Source of the DNA: JAAEPI01 sp965212145
GTDB taxonomy: Bacteria; Bacteroidota; Bacteroidia; Cytophagales; Cyclobacteriaceae
Assembly: GCA_965212145.1 (NCBI GenBank)
Contig: CBDBUY010000009.1
Span: 186,001 to 250,000 of the forward strand
Direction of reading: 5' to 3'
DNA: 64,000 bases
The notes beneath the pieces are model-generated. The model was not told where the DNA came from. It worked only from the letters and a program-made list of their open reading frames with translations, and did not search any database. A program made the translations under genes and the position numbers. Position 1 is the first letter of the stretch, and every line of letters starts with the position of its first letter. Below are positions 1 to 8,413 of the stretch, piece by piece.

Positions 1-723
1 AATGCCCCGGAGATTATAGAGATCCAAATATTTCAAAGAATCGCGATTGGCGTATCCCTCAAAATATCCATATCCAGGAATGTGTATTACCTCTGTTCGT
101 TGAAAAAGCTTGTGATAAGGGATGTACTTATAGCGCCCTTCCTGGATGAATTTGACATAGCCCTGCCCAGCCAAAACTACGTTGCGAGGGTTCCATGTGA
201 ATTTATATTTCCATGGGTTGTCTTCGTTTCGATCTTCTTTAATGAGCCCACCGGTGAATGTCTCGAACCCGGTCAATTCCCCGCCTTCTGCCTTGATTCG
301 ATCCAGCACTTTCATGGCGGACATGTGATCGATTCCCGGATCAAGTCCCAGCTCCATCAGGCAGTGTTTGCCCTTTTCCTCAAACTGGGGAGCCAACGCT
401 TTGATGTCTTCTGAGAGGTATGAAGCGGTTAGGAAATTCTTACCAAGCTCTGCACATTTTTTAGCGGCGATGATGTGAAACCTGGCCGGAAGCATAGATA
501 CAACCACATCTGATTTTTCTATTTCGGATTGCACATGTGCTTCATCCTGAATGTCAAATTCGATAACCTCAACTCTGTCACTTTCCTCGATTTTTCCTCT
601 TGCAAGGCTTGGATCTTTCTCGCCAATGGTGATTTTCCAATCATTTGCGGACGCATTTTTCAGCAAGTATTGAATAAGCGATCCCGACGATCTGCCGGCT
701 CCTAGGATAAGTATGTGGTGCAT
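1..723 (-). CDS. Saccharopine dehydrogenase-like oxidoreductase (3' part cut by window edge)
   Basis: The first 241 codons are present; the reading frame runs off the window at base 1. The N-terminus is a Rossmann fold with the dinucleotide-binding loop ILGAGRSSGS at residues 6-15, followed by a stretch (DVVVSMLP, then AAKKCAELGKNFLTASY) typical of the saccharopine dehydrogenase / LYS9-like family, and GLDPGIDHMSA, which resembles the conserved GxxPG(I/L)xxM segment of that family. The family normally has about 440 residues, so roughly half is seen. In this family the enzyme acts in lysine/2-aminoadipate metabolism, interconverting saccharopine with aminoadipate semialdehyde and glutamate; the exact substrate here is inferred. 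It lies 71 bp downstream of the SDR gene on the same strand and may be the last gene of that operon. The start is the ATG at 723. Confidence 0.8.
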   Translation of the reverse strand, partial: MHHILILGAGRSSGSLIQYLLKNASANDWKITIGEKDPSLARGKIEESDRVEVIEFDIQDEAHVQSEIEKSDVVVSMLPARFHIIAAKKCAELGKNFLTASYLSEDIKALAPQFEEKGKHCLMELGLDPGIDHMSAMKVLDRIKAEGGELTGFETFTGGLIKEDRNEDNPWKYKFTWNPRNVVLAGQGYVKFIQEGRYKYIPYHKLFQRTEVIHIPGYGYFEGYANRDSLKYLDLYNLRGI

Positions 724-794
724 TAGGTATTGTTACTCAGTAGAGGAGGCAATGATAATAATCGCACTGAATCCGCCCTAGAAAATTGAGATAA

Positions 795-1544
795 TTAAGA
801 TTTTTTTCGATCAACGATCGTGCTGCTCGCCTGTGCAGTTGGGAAGATCAGCAGATCGGCGATGTTGACGTGCTGCGGTCTGCTGAGGACGAACTCGATG
901 GTCTCTGCGATATCAATGGCTTTGAGCGGCTCGAAACCCTCATAAACAGACTTTGCGCGATCGGTATCTCCTTTGAATCGAACTTCAGAAAATTCTGTTT
1001 CTACCAAACCAGGATCTATGGAGCAAACTCTGATATTCGTACCATTCAGGTCCATCCGCATGCCCTTTGTGATCGCGTCTACTGCATGCTTGCTGGCGCA
1101 ATAAACATTGCCGTTAAGATAGACTTCCACGCCTGCTATCGATCCAATATTGATGATGTGTCCGGAGTTTCTTTTGACCATTCCCGGAAGGATAGACTTG
1201 GTCACATACAGCAGGCCTTTGACATTGATGTCGATCATGGCGTCCCAGTCGTCTACATCTCCGTCTTGAATTTTACTTAGGCCGTGGGCATTTCCAGCGT
1301 TATTGATCAGTACCTGCACACTCGTCCAGTTCTCGGGCAAAGAGTCCAAAGTGGAAAAAACCTCTTCTCGATTTCTAACATCAAAACTGAGTGTGAGTAC
1401 GTCCGTTTCCAATTCATTTTTCAGCTGCTCCAACCGATCGGTTCTACGGCCGCAAATGATCAGCGAATAGTTCTTTGCCAACAGTCTAGCCGTGGCTTCT
1501 CCAATGCCGCTGGTTGCGCCGGTGATGAGAGCAATCGGTTTCAA
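795..1544 (-). CDS. SDR family NAD(P)-dependent oxidoreductase (YdfG-like)
   Basis: 249 residues, a full-length classical short-chain dehydrogenase. Visible motifs are the cofactor loop TGATSGIGEAT (residues 8-18), the NNAG motif (NNAGNAHG), and the catalytic YxxxK as YCASK. The size and the tail resemble the YdfG/serine-3-dehydrogenase group, which reduces 3-hydroxy acids or aldehydes in the cytosol with NADPH; the substrate cannot be read from sequence. Its ATG overlaps the stop codon of the upstream porT-like gene by 4 bases (ATGA), so the two are probably translationally coupled within the minus-strand operon. Confidence 0.88.
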   Translation of the reverse strand: MKPIALITGATSGIGEATARLLAKNYSLIICGRRTDRLEQLKNELETDVLTLSFDVRNREEVFSTLDSLPENWTSVQVLINNAGNAHGLSKIQDGDVDDWDAMIDINVKGLLYVTKSILPGMVKRNSGHIINIGSIAGVEVYLNGNVYCASKHAVDAITKGMRMDLNGTNIRVCSIDPGLVETEFSEVRFKGDTDRAKSVYEGFEPLKAIDIAETIEFVLSRPQHVNIADLLIFPTAQASSTIVDRKKS

Positions 1545-2386
1545 TGCTTGTATGGATAGTTTTCCCTGTGCTTACTTCTTTTCTGTTTCCGTGGAGCTCC
1601 GGTCTTGATGGATGGTCGGCGTTTGCTTCCCCCGGTAAGCGTACTCGGCCCTCCTTCGAAAGTAATGTACAGTGTCAGGTTATGCGTGGTGACTTTCTTT
1701 AAAGGAGCGTTGAAATCACTCTTGCTATTTGGAGAAATCATGTTTCGAACACCCCATGAGTATCGAATTTCTGGAGAGAATTTGAAGAGCTGGAAGTACA
1801 TGTCGAATCCCGCCCCAACTTCAATGTTGATTTGATTCCTCAAAAGGTCCAGCTTTTCTGATGTGTCCTCTTTTTGTCCCCTTCCGACAGCTTCGAACGA
1901 AGGTTTGATTCCACCTAGCAGATACATGGCGTAATTTCCTCGTCGCTGTGATTTGTATTTGAACAACAGTGGTAGTTCCACAATTGTCGCATCCTTTATT
2001 TGCCTTAATTCCGTACGATCGGTGAATCGATAGGTCAAGTCATTTTCATAAAATGCCACGGTCGGCAGGATTCTGAAATCCAAGTATTGAAGCAAGTGGA
2101 AGTTCACCACGAATCCTAGCTTGAATCCAGCAAGATTTCCGGGTACTATCGAGTGCAGCGTGTCGTACGCAGGGGTCTCGAAAACATCCGCGTACTGTAT
2201 TCGATACTTGGACGAGTGAATACCCAATAAGAACCCATAATGAATGAAATGCTCGTCATAGTCGGGCAGGTGATCTGTAGGGTTTTTTTGAGAAAACCCA
2301 TCAAACCCCATGAGCACGAGCACCGCAGTGGCGACTATTTTACGCCAGTGTAGATGGAGCTGATGCCGAAAGTAAGGGGCTTGCAT
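1541..2386 (-). CDS. porT: PorT-like outer-membrane beta-barrel protein (type IX secretion)
   Basis: 281 residues. After a basic start and a hydrophobic stretch (KIVATAVLVLMGF) ending near GFSQ, the protein alternates short polar and aromatic strands typical of an eight-stranded outer-membrane barrel (outer membrane protein beta-barrel, PorT family). The position directly downstream of ubiE is the arrangement I know for porT/sprT in many Bacteroidota; PorT is needed for type IX secretion. The C-terminus carries a very basic tail (residues about 255-281, rich in K, R and H), which is odd for a barrel and may be periplasmic or disordered. The listed start overlaps ubiE by 52 bases; a GTG inside the hydrophobic stretch is an alternative but would cut the signal sequence, so I kept ATG 2386. 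The call rests on topology and context. Confidence 0.66.
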   Translation of the reverse strand: MQAPYFRHQLHLHWRKIVATAVLVLMGFDGFSQKNPTDHLPDYDEHFIHYGFLLGIHSSKYRIQYADVFETPAYDTLHSIVPGNLAGFKLGFVVNFHLLQYLDFRILPTVAFYENDLTYRFTDRTELRQIKDATIVELPLLFKYKSQRRGNYAMYLLGGIKPSFEAVGRGQKEDTSEKLDLLRNQINIEVGAGFDMYFQLFKFSPEIRYSWGVRNMISPNSKSDFNAPLKKVTTHNLTLYITFEGGPSTLTGGSKRRPSIKTGAPRKQKRSKHRENYPYKH

Positions 2387-3057
2387 GCTGTTTGTTTAAA
2401 TCCTGTTTTTTCCAGAATGTTCAGGAAATCCTGACCATCCGGGAAGGCGTTGACTGACTCGGGAAGGTATGTATAAGCTGATTGATCCTTCGATATCAGT
2501 CGCCCGATTTTAGGTAATATCCAACGAAAATAAAAATTGTAGAGTTGTTTCAGTGGGAACACCTTCGGTCTGGAGAATTCCAGAATGACCACTTTGCCGG
2601 ATTCTTTTAAGACCCGGTGCATATCCTGCAATCCTTCTTCCAAATGTTCGAAGTTCCTCACTCCGAATGCAACGATCACTGCATCGAATTTATTTTCCTC
2701 AAATTCCAATCCCTCTGAATCGCCAAGTTTCAACTCGATTTTCTCAGAGAGACCTTTTTTGATCATTTTCTTTTTACCCACCTCCAGCATGCCCGCAGAG
2801 ATGTCCACACCAATCACTTTTTCAGGATCAAGTTTCAGTGCAGCGATCGCAAAATCACCGGTTCCGGTAGCAATGTCCAAAATGAGTTTTGGCTGATCTT
2901 CCTTGAGAAGATTAATGGCCTTTTTTCGCCAGATGTTATCAATTCCCAGGCTCAAAGTATGATTCAGAAAATCATACTTAGGAGAAATGTTGTCAAACAT
3001 CTGAGCAACCTGCTCTTTTTTGCTGGATTGCTGGTCTTTATAGGGTACTACTGACAT
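2335..3057 (-). CDS. ubiE: Demethylmenaquinone / ubiquinone methyltransferase
   Basis: 240 residues, complete. It is a class I SAM methyltransferase with motif I LDIATGTGDFA, the acidic motif VIGVDIS, and the family signature VIVAFGVRNFE. In Bacteroidota, which use menaquinone, this enzyme (MenG) methylates demethylmenaquinone as the last step of menaquinone synthesis. The N-terminal KYDFLNHTLSLGID matches the UbiE signature for the substrate-side region. It lies 12 bp downstream of the M48 protease gene and overlaps the PorT-like gene, so it sits inside a tight operon, although a -7-like box (3065-3072) right before its start could give it a promoter of its own. Confidence 0.95.
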   Translation of the reverse strand: MSVVPYKDQQSSKKEQVAQMFDNISPKYDFLNHTLSLGIDNIWRKKAINLLKEDQPKLILDIATGTGDFAIAALKLDPEKVIGVDISAGMLEVGKKKMIKKGLSEKIELKLGDSEGLEFEENKFDAVIVAFGVRNFEHLEEGLQDMHRVLKESGKVVILEFSRPKVFPLKQLYNFYFRWILPKIGRLISKDQSAYTYLPESVNAFPDGQDFLNILEKTGFKQTACKPLTFGISSIYTGVK

Positions 3058-3064
3058 GAGGGCG

Positions 3065-3072
3065 CAAAACTA
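3065..3072 (-). promoter_or_regulatory. Possible -7 promoter box before ubiE
   Basis: Reads TAGTTTTG on the minus strand, an exact match to the Bacteroidota -7 consensus TAnnTTTG. It overlaps the stop codon of the M48 protease gene and lies 7 bases before the ubiE ATG, which would give a nearly leaderless mRNA. An 8-mer of this degeneracy can occur by chance, so it is only a candidate. Confidence 0.3.
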
Positions 3073-4305
3073 ATCATTTGACATTGCCTTGATTCGCTGA
3101 AACAATGTCGGGTGTGAATAATGAACAAAAACGTAAGCAGGGTGAGGGGTAAGGTTAGACAAGTGGTCAGAACTCATCTTTTTCAGCGCCGAAATCAGCG
3201 GCTTGTGGTCGTAGGTTTCTTTGGCGTAATTGTCAGCTTCGTACTCATTTTTCCTGCTGATGACATTTCCGATCAAACCAAAAATGGTGGAAATTGGTGA
3301 GTATAGTATCCCAAACGCCAAAAGGTTCAAATGAATGGCCGTAATCACTCCACCCATGGCCCAGGAGACTTCTGAGTTCATGATCATAGTCGAGAGTATA
3401 TAGAGCATCAAGCCTGTCAGAGCGATGCTGAAAATCGTCGTGAAAAGGATGTGTTTTTTCTTGTAGTGTCCCACCTCATGAGCAAACACCGCGGTAAGCT
3501 CATCGGTTTCATGCTTCTCGATTAATGTGTCGTAAAGCACCACTTTTTTTCGTTTACCGAGTCCGGAAAAGAAGGCATTGCCCTTACTAGACCTCTTTGA
3601 ACCATCAATAACGAAGAGGTTCTTCAACGGAAAATTGACTTTCTCGCAGTAAGCCTCGATGGAAGTTTTCAGCTCTCCATCGGGCATGGGAGTTAGTTTG
3701 TTGAACAATGGCAGGATAAGCGTGGTATAGAACATGTTGGCGAAAAGCGTGAAGGCCGTCATAACAATCCAGAAATACCACCAGAAACTGGTGCCCTTGA
3801 ATTCCACCAAATAAATGAGAACGGCTAGCAGAATTCCTCCAATTACTATGGAAAGCAGCAGGCCTTTGAGCTTATCTAACCAAAAAGTCTTCTTGGTCAT
3901 TTTGTTGAATCCGTATTTTTCTTCGATAACAAAAATCTGATACAGCGAAAATGGAATCGAGATGATTTCGGTGATCAGGAAGATGACTCCAAAGAAGTAC
4001 AGTGGAGTGATGAGGTTGAGTGGAGCAAAATTTCTTAACTCACTATCCAGCATTCCGAACCATCCCAGAGAGATGGCGCAAAAAATGATCACGAAATTAA
4101 GGGTGGAGGAGAACGTTCCAAATTTCGAGGTTTCAGCCATATAAGCTTGAGATTTTTCGTACTTCTCTTTGTCGTAAATACCTTCTAATTCTTGGGGAAT
4201 CGGCATGCGGGCGTGCTTGCGATTGAAGTAGCTAAGGACTCTCTCCAGCGCAAATTCGAAGGTGATGATGCCGAGCATCAGGTAGTAAATGGTGTCCTGA
4301 TTCAT
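3070..4305 (-). CDS. M48 family metalloprotease (Ste24/CAAX-prenyl protease type)
   Basis: 411 residues from ATG 4305. It is an integral membrane zinc protease: several hydrophobic segments in the first 210 residues, the zinc motif HEVGH at 276-280 (AVFAHEVGHYKKKH), two further membrane segments, and the third ligand glutamate in NEYEAD near 354. The arrangement and size match the Ste24-type peptidase family of M48, which cleaves membrane or envelope proteins; no prenylated substrate is expected in bacteria, so its role is probably envelope protein quality control. An upstream in-frame ATG at 4329 exists but lies before an exact -7 box (4311-4318), so I prefer 4305. It heads the operon with ubiE, porT and SDR. 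Confidence 0.9.
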   Translation of the reverse strand: MNQDTIYYLMLGIITFEFALERVLSYFNRKHARMPIPQELEGIYDKEKYEKSQAYMAETSKFGTFSSTLNFVIIFCAISLGWFGMLDSELRNFAPLNLITPLYFFGVIFLITEIISIPFSLYQIFVIEEKYGFNKMTKKTFWLDKLKGLLLSIVIGGILLAVLIYLVEFKGTSFWWYFWIVMTAFTLFANMFYTTLILPLFNKLTPMPDGELKTSIEAYCEKVNFPLKNLFVIDGSKRSSKGNAFFSGLGKRKKVVLYDTLIEKHETDELTAVFAHEVGHYKKKHILFTTIFSIALTGLMLYILSTMIMNSEVSWAMGGVITAIHLNLLAFGILYSPISTIFGLIGNVISRKNEYEADNYAKETYDHKPLISALKKMSSDHLSNLTPHPAYVFVHYSHPTLFQRIKAMSND

Positions 4306-4310
4306 GGCCG

Positions 4311-4318
4311 CAAAGGTA
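4311..4318 (-). promoter_or_regulatory. -7 promoter box of the M48 protease gene
   Basis: TACCTTTG on the minus strand fits TAnnTTTG and ends 6 bases before ATG 4305. I see no good -33 TTG at the usual distance. It supports the shorter start of the protease. Confidence 0.4.
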
Positions 4319-4341
4319 AGACAGTGCAAAAGGAAATTTGC

Positions 4342-5190
4342 TTATTGCTCGAGCTTTAGCAGTTCCTCGATTTTCTCTCGATCCGCGTACTTGCCTATTC
4401 TTAAATCCCTACTGACGACTTCCATTTTTTTGTTGATCAAGAGCCACCGGGGAGATGATCGCATTTTAAGGAATTGATCTATCGGGTCTCCATTATAGAT
4501 GATCACATCAGGGTCTAAAGGTATAAAAGGATTGTTCTTCATTTTTTCATCCTTAAACACGTCAGGGAGCAGAGCTACTCTCAGGATTTTGAGGTTTGGA
4601 TATTTGTTAAAGTAATGGCGGGCAGAAAGTGAAGGGTCATCGTGTTTCTGAGGCAGGGGGAATTCAAGCAATAAATAGCTTTCTTCCGATTCAGAAAAAC
4701 GGAAAGTTCCTCCGTTCACAAGCGGATAATCAAAGTCCGGCATGGTGTTCGAAATTCTGAGGCGGTAATTCTGGTTCCTGATCAACTCCGAGAATGACTC
4801 ATGAAGTGACACCTTCAGAACGGAATCAGAAAGCACCCGGTATCTGAGCGTGTCAATAATACCATTGGTGAAAGCCTCACGCATGTATTGAATGAAGCCG
4901 TATTGATTGAGTGTGTCATTGCCGAAACTAGTCGCCATTGTAAAGAAATCCTGCTTCATTGGCAGCCTGCCCCAATCCATGTACGCATCAACCAGACCTT
5001 GGAATTTTGGATGATGAATGGGAACGGGAGATGGAGTAATCAACGAATCCCGAAACTTTAAGAGATTCTCCGGACTCGGATTTTCTTCAATAAAAATAGC
5101 CAGATTGGCAATGTGCTCGGCGTAAGGAAATTTAGGCGCTTGACCGAGCGAAGCAAATGATATGAAAATAAGAAGGATCGAAAGTCTCAT
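4342..5190 (-). CDS. Secreted thioredoxin-like protein without the CxxC motif
   Basis: 282 residues with a signal peptide (MRLSILLIFISFASLGQA). The first half is helical with no family I recognise. The second half (about 150-280) looks like the TlpA/thioredoxin fold seen in Bacteroidota: 'MPDFDYPLVNGGTFRFSE', a strand LLLEFPLP at the place where the active-site cysteines normally follow, and SPRWLLINKKMEVVSRD resembling the cis-Pro strand of thioredoxins. No CxxC is present, so a redox role is unlikely. It lies 36 bp upstream of the protease gene on the same strand, but the box at 4311-4318 suggests separate transcription. Confidence 0.7.
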   Translation of the reverse strand: MRLSILLIFISFASLGQAPKFPYAEHIANLAIFIEENPSPENLLKFRDSLITPSPVPIHHPKFQGLVDAYMDWGRLPMKQDFFTMATSFGNDTLNQYGFIQYMREAFTNGIIDTLRYRVLSDSVLKVSLHESFSELIRNQNYRLRISNTMPDFDYPLVNGGTFRFSESEESYLLLEFPLPQKHDDPSLSARHYFNKYPNLKILRVALLPDVFKDEKMKNNPFIPLDPDVIIYNGDPIDQFLKMRSSPRWLLINKKMEVVSRDLRIGKYADREKIEELLKLEQ

Positions 5191-5313
5191 TTCTTTCCTA
5201 AATCTAATGATTCCGTCATTTCCGAAAAAGTCAGGTCAGATTTTTCAGTTTTTTTCGCCCTCTCTGTAAGAAACTAACTTACCAGCGGTACTAATGTCTG
5301 TGAATTCGGATAA

Positions 5314-5808
5314 ATGACGGAACACGAGCAGCAAGCTGTATTTGATACCTGGCTTAAAGACCACAAGGCACTTCTCTACAAGGTGATCAGGGCGTACGCC
5401 TTTAATGAGGAGGATCGTGAGGACTTGTTTCAGGAAATCACCATTCAGATTTGGAGCTCGGTCCCCAGATTCAAACGTGAAAGCGCAGTTTCCACCTGGT
5501 TGTATCGAATCGCTTTAAACACCGCCCTGAAGTGGACCAAAAAGTCAAGGAAGCATGCCGACGCTCATCAACCGCTGGAGCACAACGCGCACCTTATAGA
5601 ATTGCAGCCAATCAAAGACGATCGATTGGACTGGCTGTATGATGAGATTGCCAGGCTTGATGAGGTGGATCGTTCGCTTTGCTTGCTTATGATGGACGGG
5701 TTCAGCTACAAGGAAATGGCGGGGATCGTGGGAATATCCGAAAACTATGTGGGTGTGAAGATCAACAGGATCAAAAAGCACCTGACTGAAAAATCAAATG
5801 CTTACTAA
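5314..5808 (+). CDS. ECF RNA polymerase sigma factor
   Basis: 164 residues, sigma-70 family, extracytoplasmic-function type. Region 2 is at about 15-85 (ALLYKVIRAYAFNEEDREDLFQE, STWLYRIALNTALKW) and region 4 at about 105-160 (SLCLLMMDGFSYKEMAGIVGIS, the helix-turn-helix). It is immediately followed by a membrane protein that could act as its partner, an arrangement usual for ECF sigma/anti-sigma pairs. No regulon target site can be read from the window. Confidence 0.93.
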   Translation: MTEHEQQAVFDTWLKDHKALLYKVIRAYAFNEEDREDLFQEITIQIWSSVPRFKRESAVSTWLYRIALNTALKWTKKSRKHADAHQPLEHNAHLIELQPIKDDRLDWLYDEIARLDEVDRSLCLLMMDGFSYKEMAGIVGISENYVGVKINRIKKHLTEKSNAY

Positions 5809-5809
5809 A

Positions 5810-6385
5810 ATGGAATTTGAAGACATGAAAAAAATATGGGATTCACAGAACAATGAGCCATTGTATGTGCTCAATGAGGAGGCTTTGCACAAAAATGTAA
5901 AGGCCAAAAAAAGTAAAGCCAACCGGGTTGTCGGCATCAACGAGATCGGGCTAGTCCTGATAAATATAATTGTTGGCAGCAGGCAATTTTATGAGGGCAT
6001 TTATGACGGTCACGATCCATGGGACTATCTCATGGGCTCGTTCATGTTCGCCATTGCGGGCTACATTTTGTATCTGCGAATACGACGGAAAAATCATGAA
6101 GAAAAATTCGATCGTTCGATCTTGGGAGAACTGGATCACGCGATTCATAGCACCAAGTCCATCATCTACATAGGATCTTCCATGGTCTGGTGGTACATGG
6201 CTCCAGTTTTGGTGATGGTTTTGAGCCGGTTTATCGTGGAGGGTGTAGAGTGGTATTATTACCTGTTGATTCTGGCCATGATGGCTCTGGCCACTTTTCT
6301 GACACGATGGGAGGTGAGAAAAATGCACATTCCGAGGATGCGCAAACTAGAGACCATGCGGATGAAGCTAGTCGAAGAAGTCTAA
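5810..6385 (+). CDS. Membrane protein in ECF sigma operon, possible anti-sigma partner
   Basis: 191 residues from ATG 5810; an in-frame ATG at 5798 overlapping the sigma gene is possible. The soluble N-terminus (MEFEDMKKIWDSQNNEPLY, about 45 residues) is followed by four hydrophobic segments (around LVLINIIVG, YLMGSFMFAIAGYILYL, VWWYMAPVLVMVLS and YYLLILAMMALATFL) and a basic tail. No zinc-binding HxxxCxxC anti-sigma motif is present. Its position suggests it senses membrane state and controls the sigma factor, but this is inference from context. Proteins of this layout follow ECF sigma genes in many Bacteroidota. Confidence 0.8.
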   Translation: MEFEDMKKIWDSQNNEPLYVLNEEALHKNVKAKKSKANRVVGINEIGLVLINIIVGSRQFYEGIYDGHDPWDYLMGSFMFAIAGYILYLRIRRKNHEEKFDRSILGELDHAIHSTKSIIYIGSSMVWWYMAPVLVMVLSRFIVEGVEWYYYLLILAMMALATFLTRWEVRKMHIPRMRKLETMRMKLVEEV

Positions 6386-6391
6386 GAAAAT

Positions 6392-6413
6392 GAGGAGGTC
6401 ATTCGGCCTCCTC
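6392..6413. terminator. Bidirectional terminator overlapping the end of the next gene
   Basis: Perfect 7-bp stem GAGGAGG / CCTCCTC with an 8-base loop, followed on the plus strand by TTCTTTTT and on the minus strand by ATTTTC. It sits between convergent genes; the right half of the stem lies inside the last codons (EEAE) of the minus-strand gene, so that gene's tail doubles as terminator stem. Confidence 0.7.
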
Positions 6414-7634
6414 TTCTTTTTGCTCCTCTCGCCAGATTCTGTTTCTGGAAATGATGTCGTTAAAGATTTTGTCAAAATCCTGATCTGGGACCAGATAGGT
6501 AAAACTCTCCCAGAAATCGTCCTCCATATCGCTGACTTGCCTTGCCAGGATGCCTTTTCCGGCGCGCTCGTCCTTCTCGGGTAGGGTGACTGGCTTCTTG
6601 GAAATTTCTGTTGCAACGAAATCCGCATAGTACGTGATCGGAATTTCAAACGTCTTATTTTTATCTGCAATGAGCCATTCAACATCGAATTTGGCGTGGC
6701 TGAAATACCAGCGATCGTCCACTAGCTGATAGTTGAATTCAATTTTTCGATGTATCCATTTGCTGTTGTGCAGACCGGTGATTTTCTTTTGAAGGCGCGT
6801 GTAGACATCCTGATATTCGTCATTCTTCGCGCTGATGTCGTAGGATAATTTTACAAATGCCAAAGTCTCAGTATCAAGGAGAATTTCACCCTGAGTTCCA
6901 AATTCATTTTTCTCCGTCTTGTCAAACTTGACTACATAAACCGGCCTTCCCTGATAAGAGGTCACATCCACAAGTTCAAAAACATGACCTTTTCTGAATT
7001 TCTTGGAGGTGATGCCGGAGTTTATGAGGAAGGATCCCGCAAATAAGCTTCGAGGTGAAACTCCGGCATTGAATTGGCGGTATTGCTCAAACGATGCTGT
7101 GTCTCGGATGGCTCGTCCTTTCAGAATTCTCAAGACGTCCTTTCTGTCCTTTCGGTAAATGTCAAATGCGGTTTCGACGAGCTGAATGTGCTGATCTTTC
7201 TCTTTCATCTGAGCCCTCCAAAACCCTCGCAATCGCATGTCACCCTGGTCGTGGTTTTCCAGAATCAGCTCGATCGCCTCCTCGAAAATATTTCGCTGCT
7301 TGACCGATACGGTGATTTCAGGCAATTGTGTCGCGGAAGGAAATAGCTCAATATTGAATGGCTGATCAGTTTTAATCAGGACGACAGGCTGTGCGAACAA
7401 CTCGTACCCCAAAAAGGAGGCGGCCAAATCCGATCTTGCATATTCATCAGGGATAATCAATGAGTAATCACCGTTGGAATTAGATACTGTGCCAATGGTG
7501 GTGTTCAGAATGCCGACGTGCGCGAACTCCAGGGGACGTTTGGATTTTCCATCGATGACTCTACCCGAAACTCGGGTCTGGGCTTCAGCTAAGAACTGAA
7601 TCAGCAACAAGGAAATGATCAGGAGTTTCTTCAT
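6399..7634 (-). CDS. Secreted protein with carboxypeptidase-regulatory-like domain
   Basis: 411 residues with signal peptide (MKKLLIISLLLIQFLAEAQ). Residues about 20-105 form a CarboxypepD_reg-like beta-sandwich (TRVSGRVIDGKSKRPLEFAHV, then GDYSLIIPDEY and LAASFLGYELFAQPV), the module that starts many TonB receptors, but no plug or barrel follows. The remainder (about 115-411) is a beta-rich domain of the type annotated as DUF5686-like or uncharacterised in Bacteroidota; it ends in an acidic EEQKEEEAE tail. Likely a periplasmic or outer-membrane-associated protein; function unknown. It is a single-gene unit. Confidence 0.78.
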   Translation of the reverse strand: MKKLLIISLLLIQFLAEAQTRVSGRVIDGKSKRPLEFAHVGILNTTIGTVSNSNGDYSLIIPDEYARSDLAASFLGYELFAQPVVLIKTDQPFNIELFPSATQLPEITVSVKQRNIFEEAIELILENHDQGDMRLRGFWRAQMKEKDQHIQLVETAFDIYRKDRKDVLRILKGRAIRDTASFEQYRQFNAGVSPRSLFAGSFLINSGITSKKFRKGHVFELVDVTSYQGRPVYVVKFDKTEKNEFGTQGEILLDTETLAFVKLSYDISAKNDEYQDVYTRLQKKITGLHNSKWIHRKIEFNYQLVDDRWYFSHAKFDVEWLIADKNKTFEIPITYYADFVATEISKKPVTLPEKDERAGKGILARQVSDMEDDFWESFTYLVPDQDFDKIFNDIISRNRIWREEQKEEEAE

Positions 7635-7701
7635 AATAGATCAGATGCAAATAATGTCGAAAAGGTTTTCTCATCCACTGTTTATAAGATCTTTTAAAAA
7701 A

Positions 7702-7728
7702 AAAGGCCACCCTCAATGGATGACCTTT
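7702..7728 (-). terminator. Rho-independent terminator after the lipoprotein gene
   Basis: On the minus strand an 11-bp stem AAAGGTCATCC / GGGTGGCCTTT with a 5-base loop is followed by a run of T. It closes the metal-uptake unit (Fur-type regulator, TonB receptor, lipoprotein). Confidence 0.85.
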
Positions 7729-7748
7729 GTTCATAAAACCAACCAATA

Positions 7749-8342
7749 CTATGGTGCAAGAATGTCTATTTCCCAAGCTATGTCTACATCAGTTTCTCCA
7801 TCGGTAGAACCAGAAGTCCCAGATTTCAGATTTGGCTGATGCTTGAGCACGATTCGGAACGATCCATCGCTGGAGGCAGAACCTGCTGTCCAATCCGTAG
7901 ATAGTCCGATCGGATTTCCATCTCCATCTTGATCATTGTAATTGATATCATCCGCTCGGTTGTCGATGTTTCCGTTTCCGGTCGGATCTGAGAAAATGTC
8001 GGCGGTGAACGAGAAAAAGATCATGTGTTCCTCGCCTTCTTGTTCGACTTCCTCAGTAATGTCTTCTGCCTCTGCGGTGTTTTCAAAATCAATGCTCAGG
8101 GTATAGGTTGTCCCTGTGTTAAGTTGGATGACTGCATCTGGCACCATGTCCATCGGACCTTCACCATCTGGATCCGTCGCGGTTACCACCACGTCAGTTC
8201 CTCCACCACTCGGTGAAAAAGTCAGTCTGACCAAGTCGATCACTTCTTCTTCATTTTCAATGGGAGGTACATCGTCATCACCGCAGCTTATGAGGAATCC
8301 TGAAATCAAGAGGAAAGCAATTAAGAATGTGTTCTTGTTCAT
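7749..8342 (-). CDS. Lipoprotein of the Fur/TonB metal-uptake unit
   Basis: 197 residues with signal peptide and lipobox (LLISGFLISC, Cys near residue 20), then an acidic, calcium-motif-like protein: clusters such as GDDDVPP, DPDGEGPMD, NDQDGDGNP. It probably faces the periplasm or cell surface. Proteins of this size and composition follow TonB receptors in flavobacterial metal loci, sometimes under the misleading name type 1 periplasmic binding fold protein. The gene is last in the unit, 71 bp after the receptor, with its own near-consensus -7 (TATACTTG, 8368-8375, minus) overlapped by one operator copy. A metal-binding or receptor-partner role is inferred from context. Confidence 0.75.
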   Translation of the reverse strand: MNKNTFLIAFLLISGFLISCGDDDVPPIENEEEVIDLVRLTFSPSGGGTDVVVTATDPDGEGPMDMVPDAVIQLNTGTTYTLSIDFENTAEAEDITEEVEQEGEEHMIFFSFTADIFSDPTGNGNIDNRADDINYNDQDGDGNPIGLSTDWTAGSASSDGSFRIVLKHQPNLKSGTSGSTDGETDVDIAWEIDILAP

Positions 8343-8354
8343 TTTTGTTATTTC

Positions 8355-8369
8355 TGCAATTGAGTTGCA
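8355..8369. promoter_or_regulatory. Fur-family operator copy 1 (lipoprotein promoter)
   Basis: TGCAAT-TGA-GTTGCA, an inverted repeat with 3-base spacer and one mismatch between arms, same architecture as the perfect copy before the regulator gene (11209-11223). It overlaps the -7-like box TATACTTG of the lipoprotein gene, a position suited to repression. Confidence 0.62.
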
Positions 8370-8393
8370 AGTATAAAATCACTTTTCATTTAT

Positions 8394-8408
8394 TGCAACA
8401 ATGTTGTA
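8394..8408. promoter_or_regulatory. Fur-family operator copy 2 (upstream half of lipoprotein promoter)
   Basis: TGCAAC-AAT-GTTGTA, inverted repeat with 3-base spacer and one mismatch, 24 bases upstream of copy 1. It covers the region where a -33 element of the lipoprotein promoter would lie. Confidence 0.52.
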
Positions 8409-8413
8409 TGAAT

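Noticed and set aside
82..414. Plus-strand frame at the left edge
   Set aside because: It is the shadow of the saccharopine dehydrogenase-like gene on the other strand, whose Rossmann motif and start at 723 are clear.
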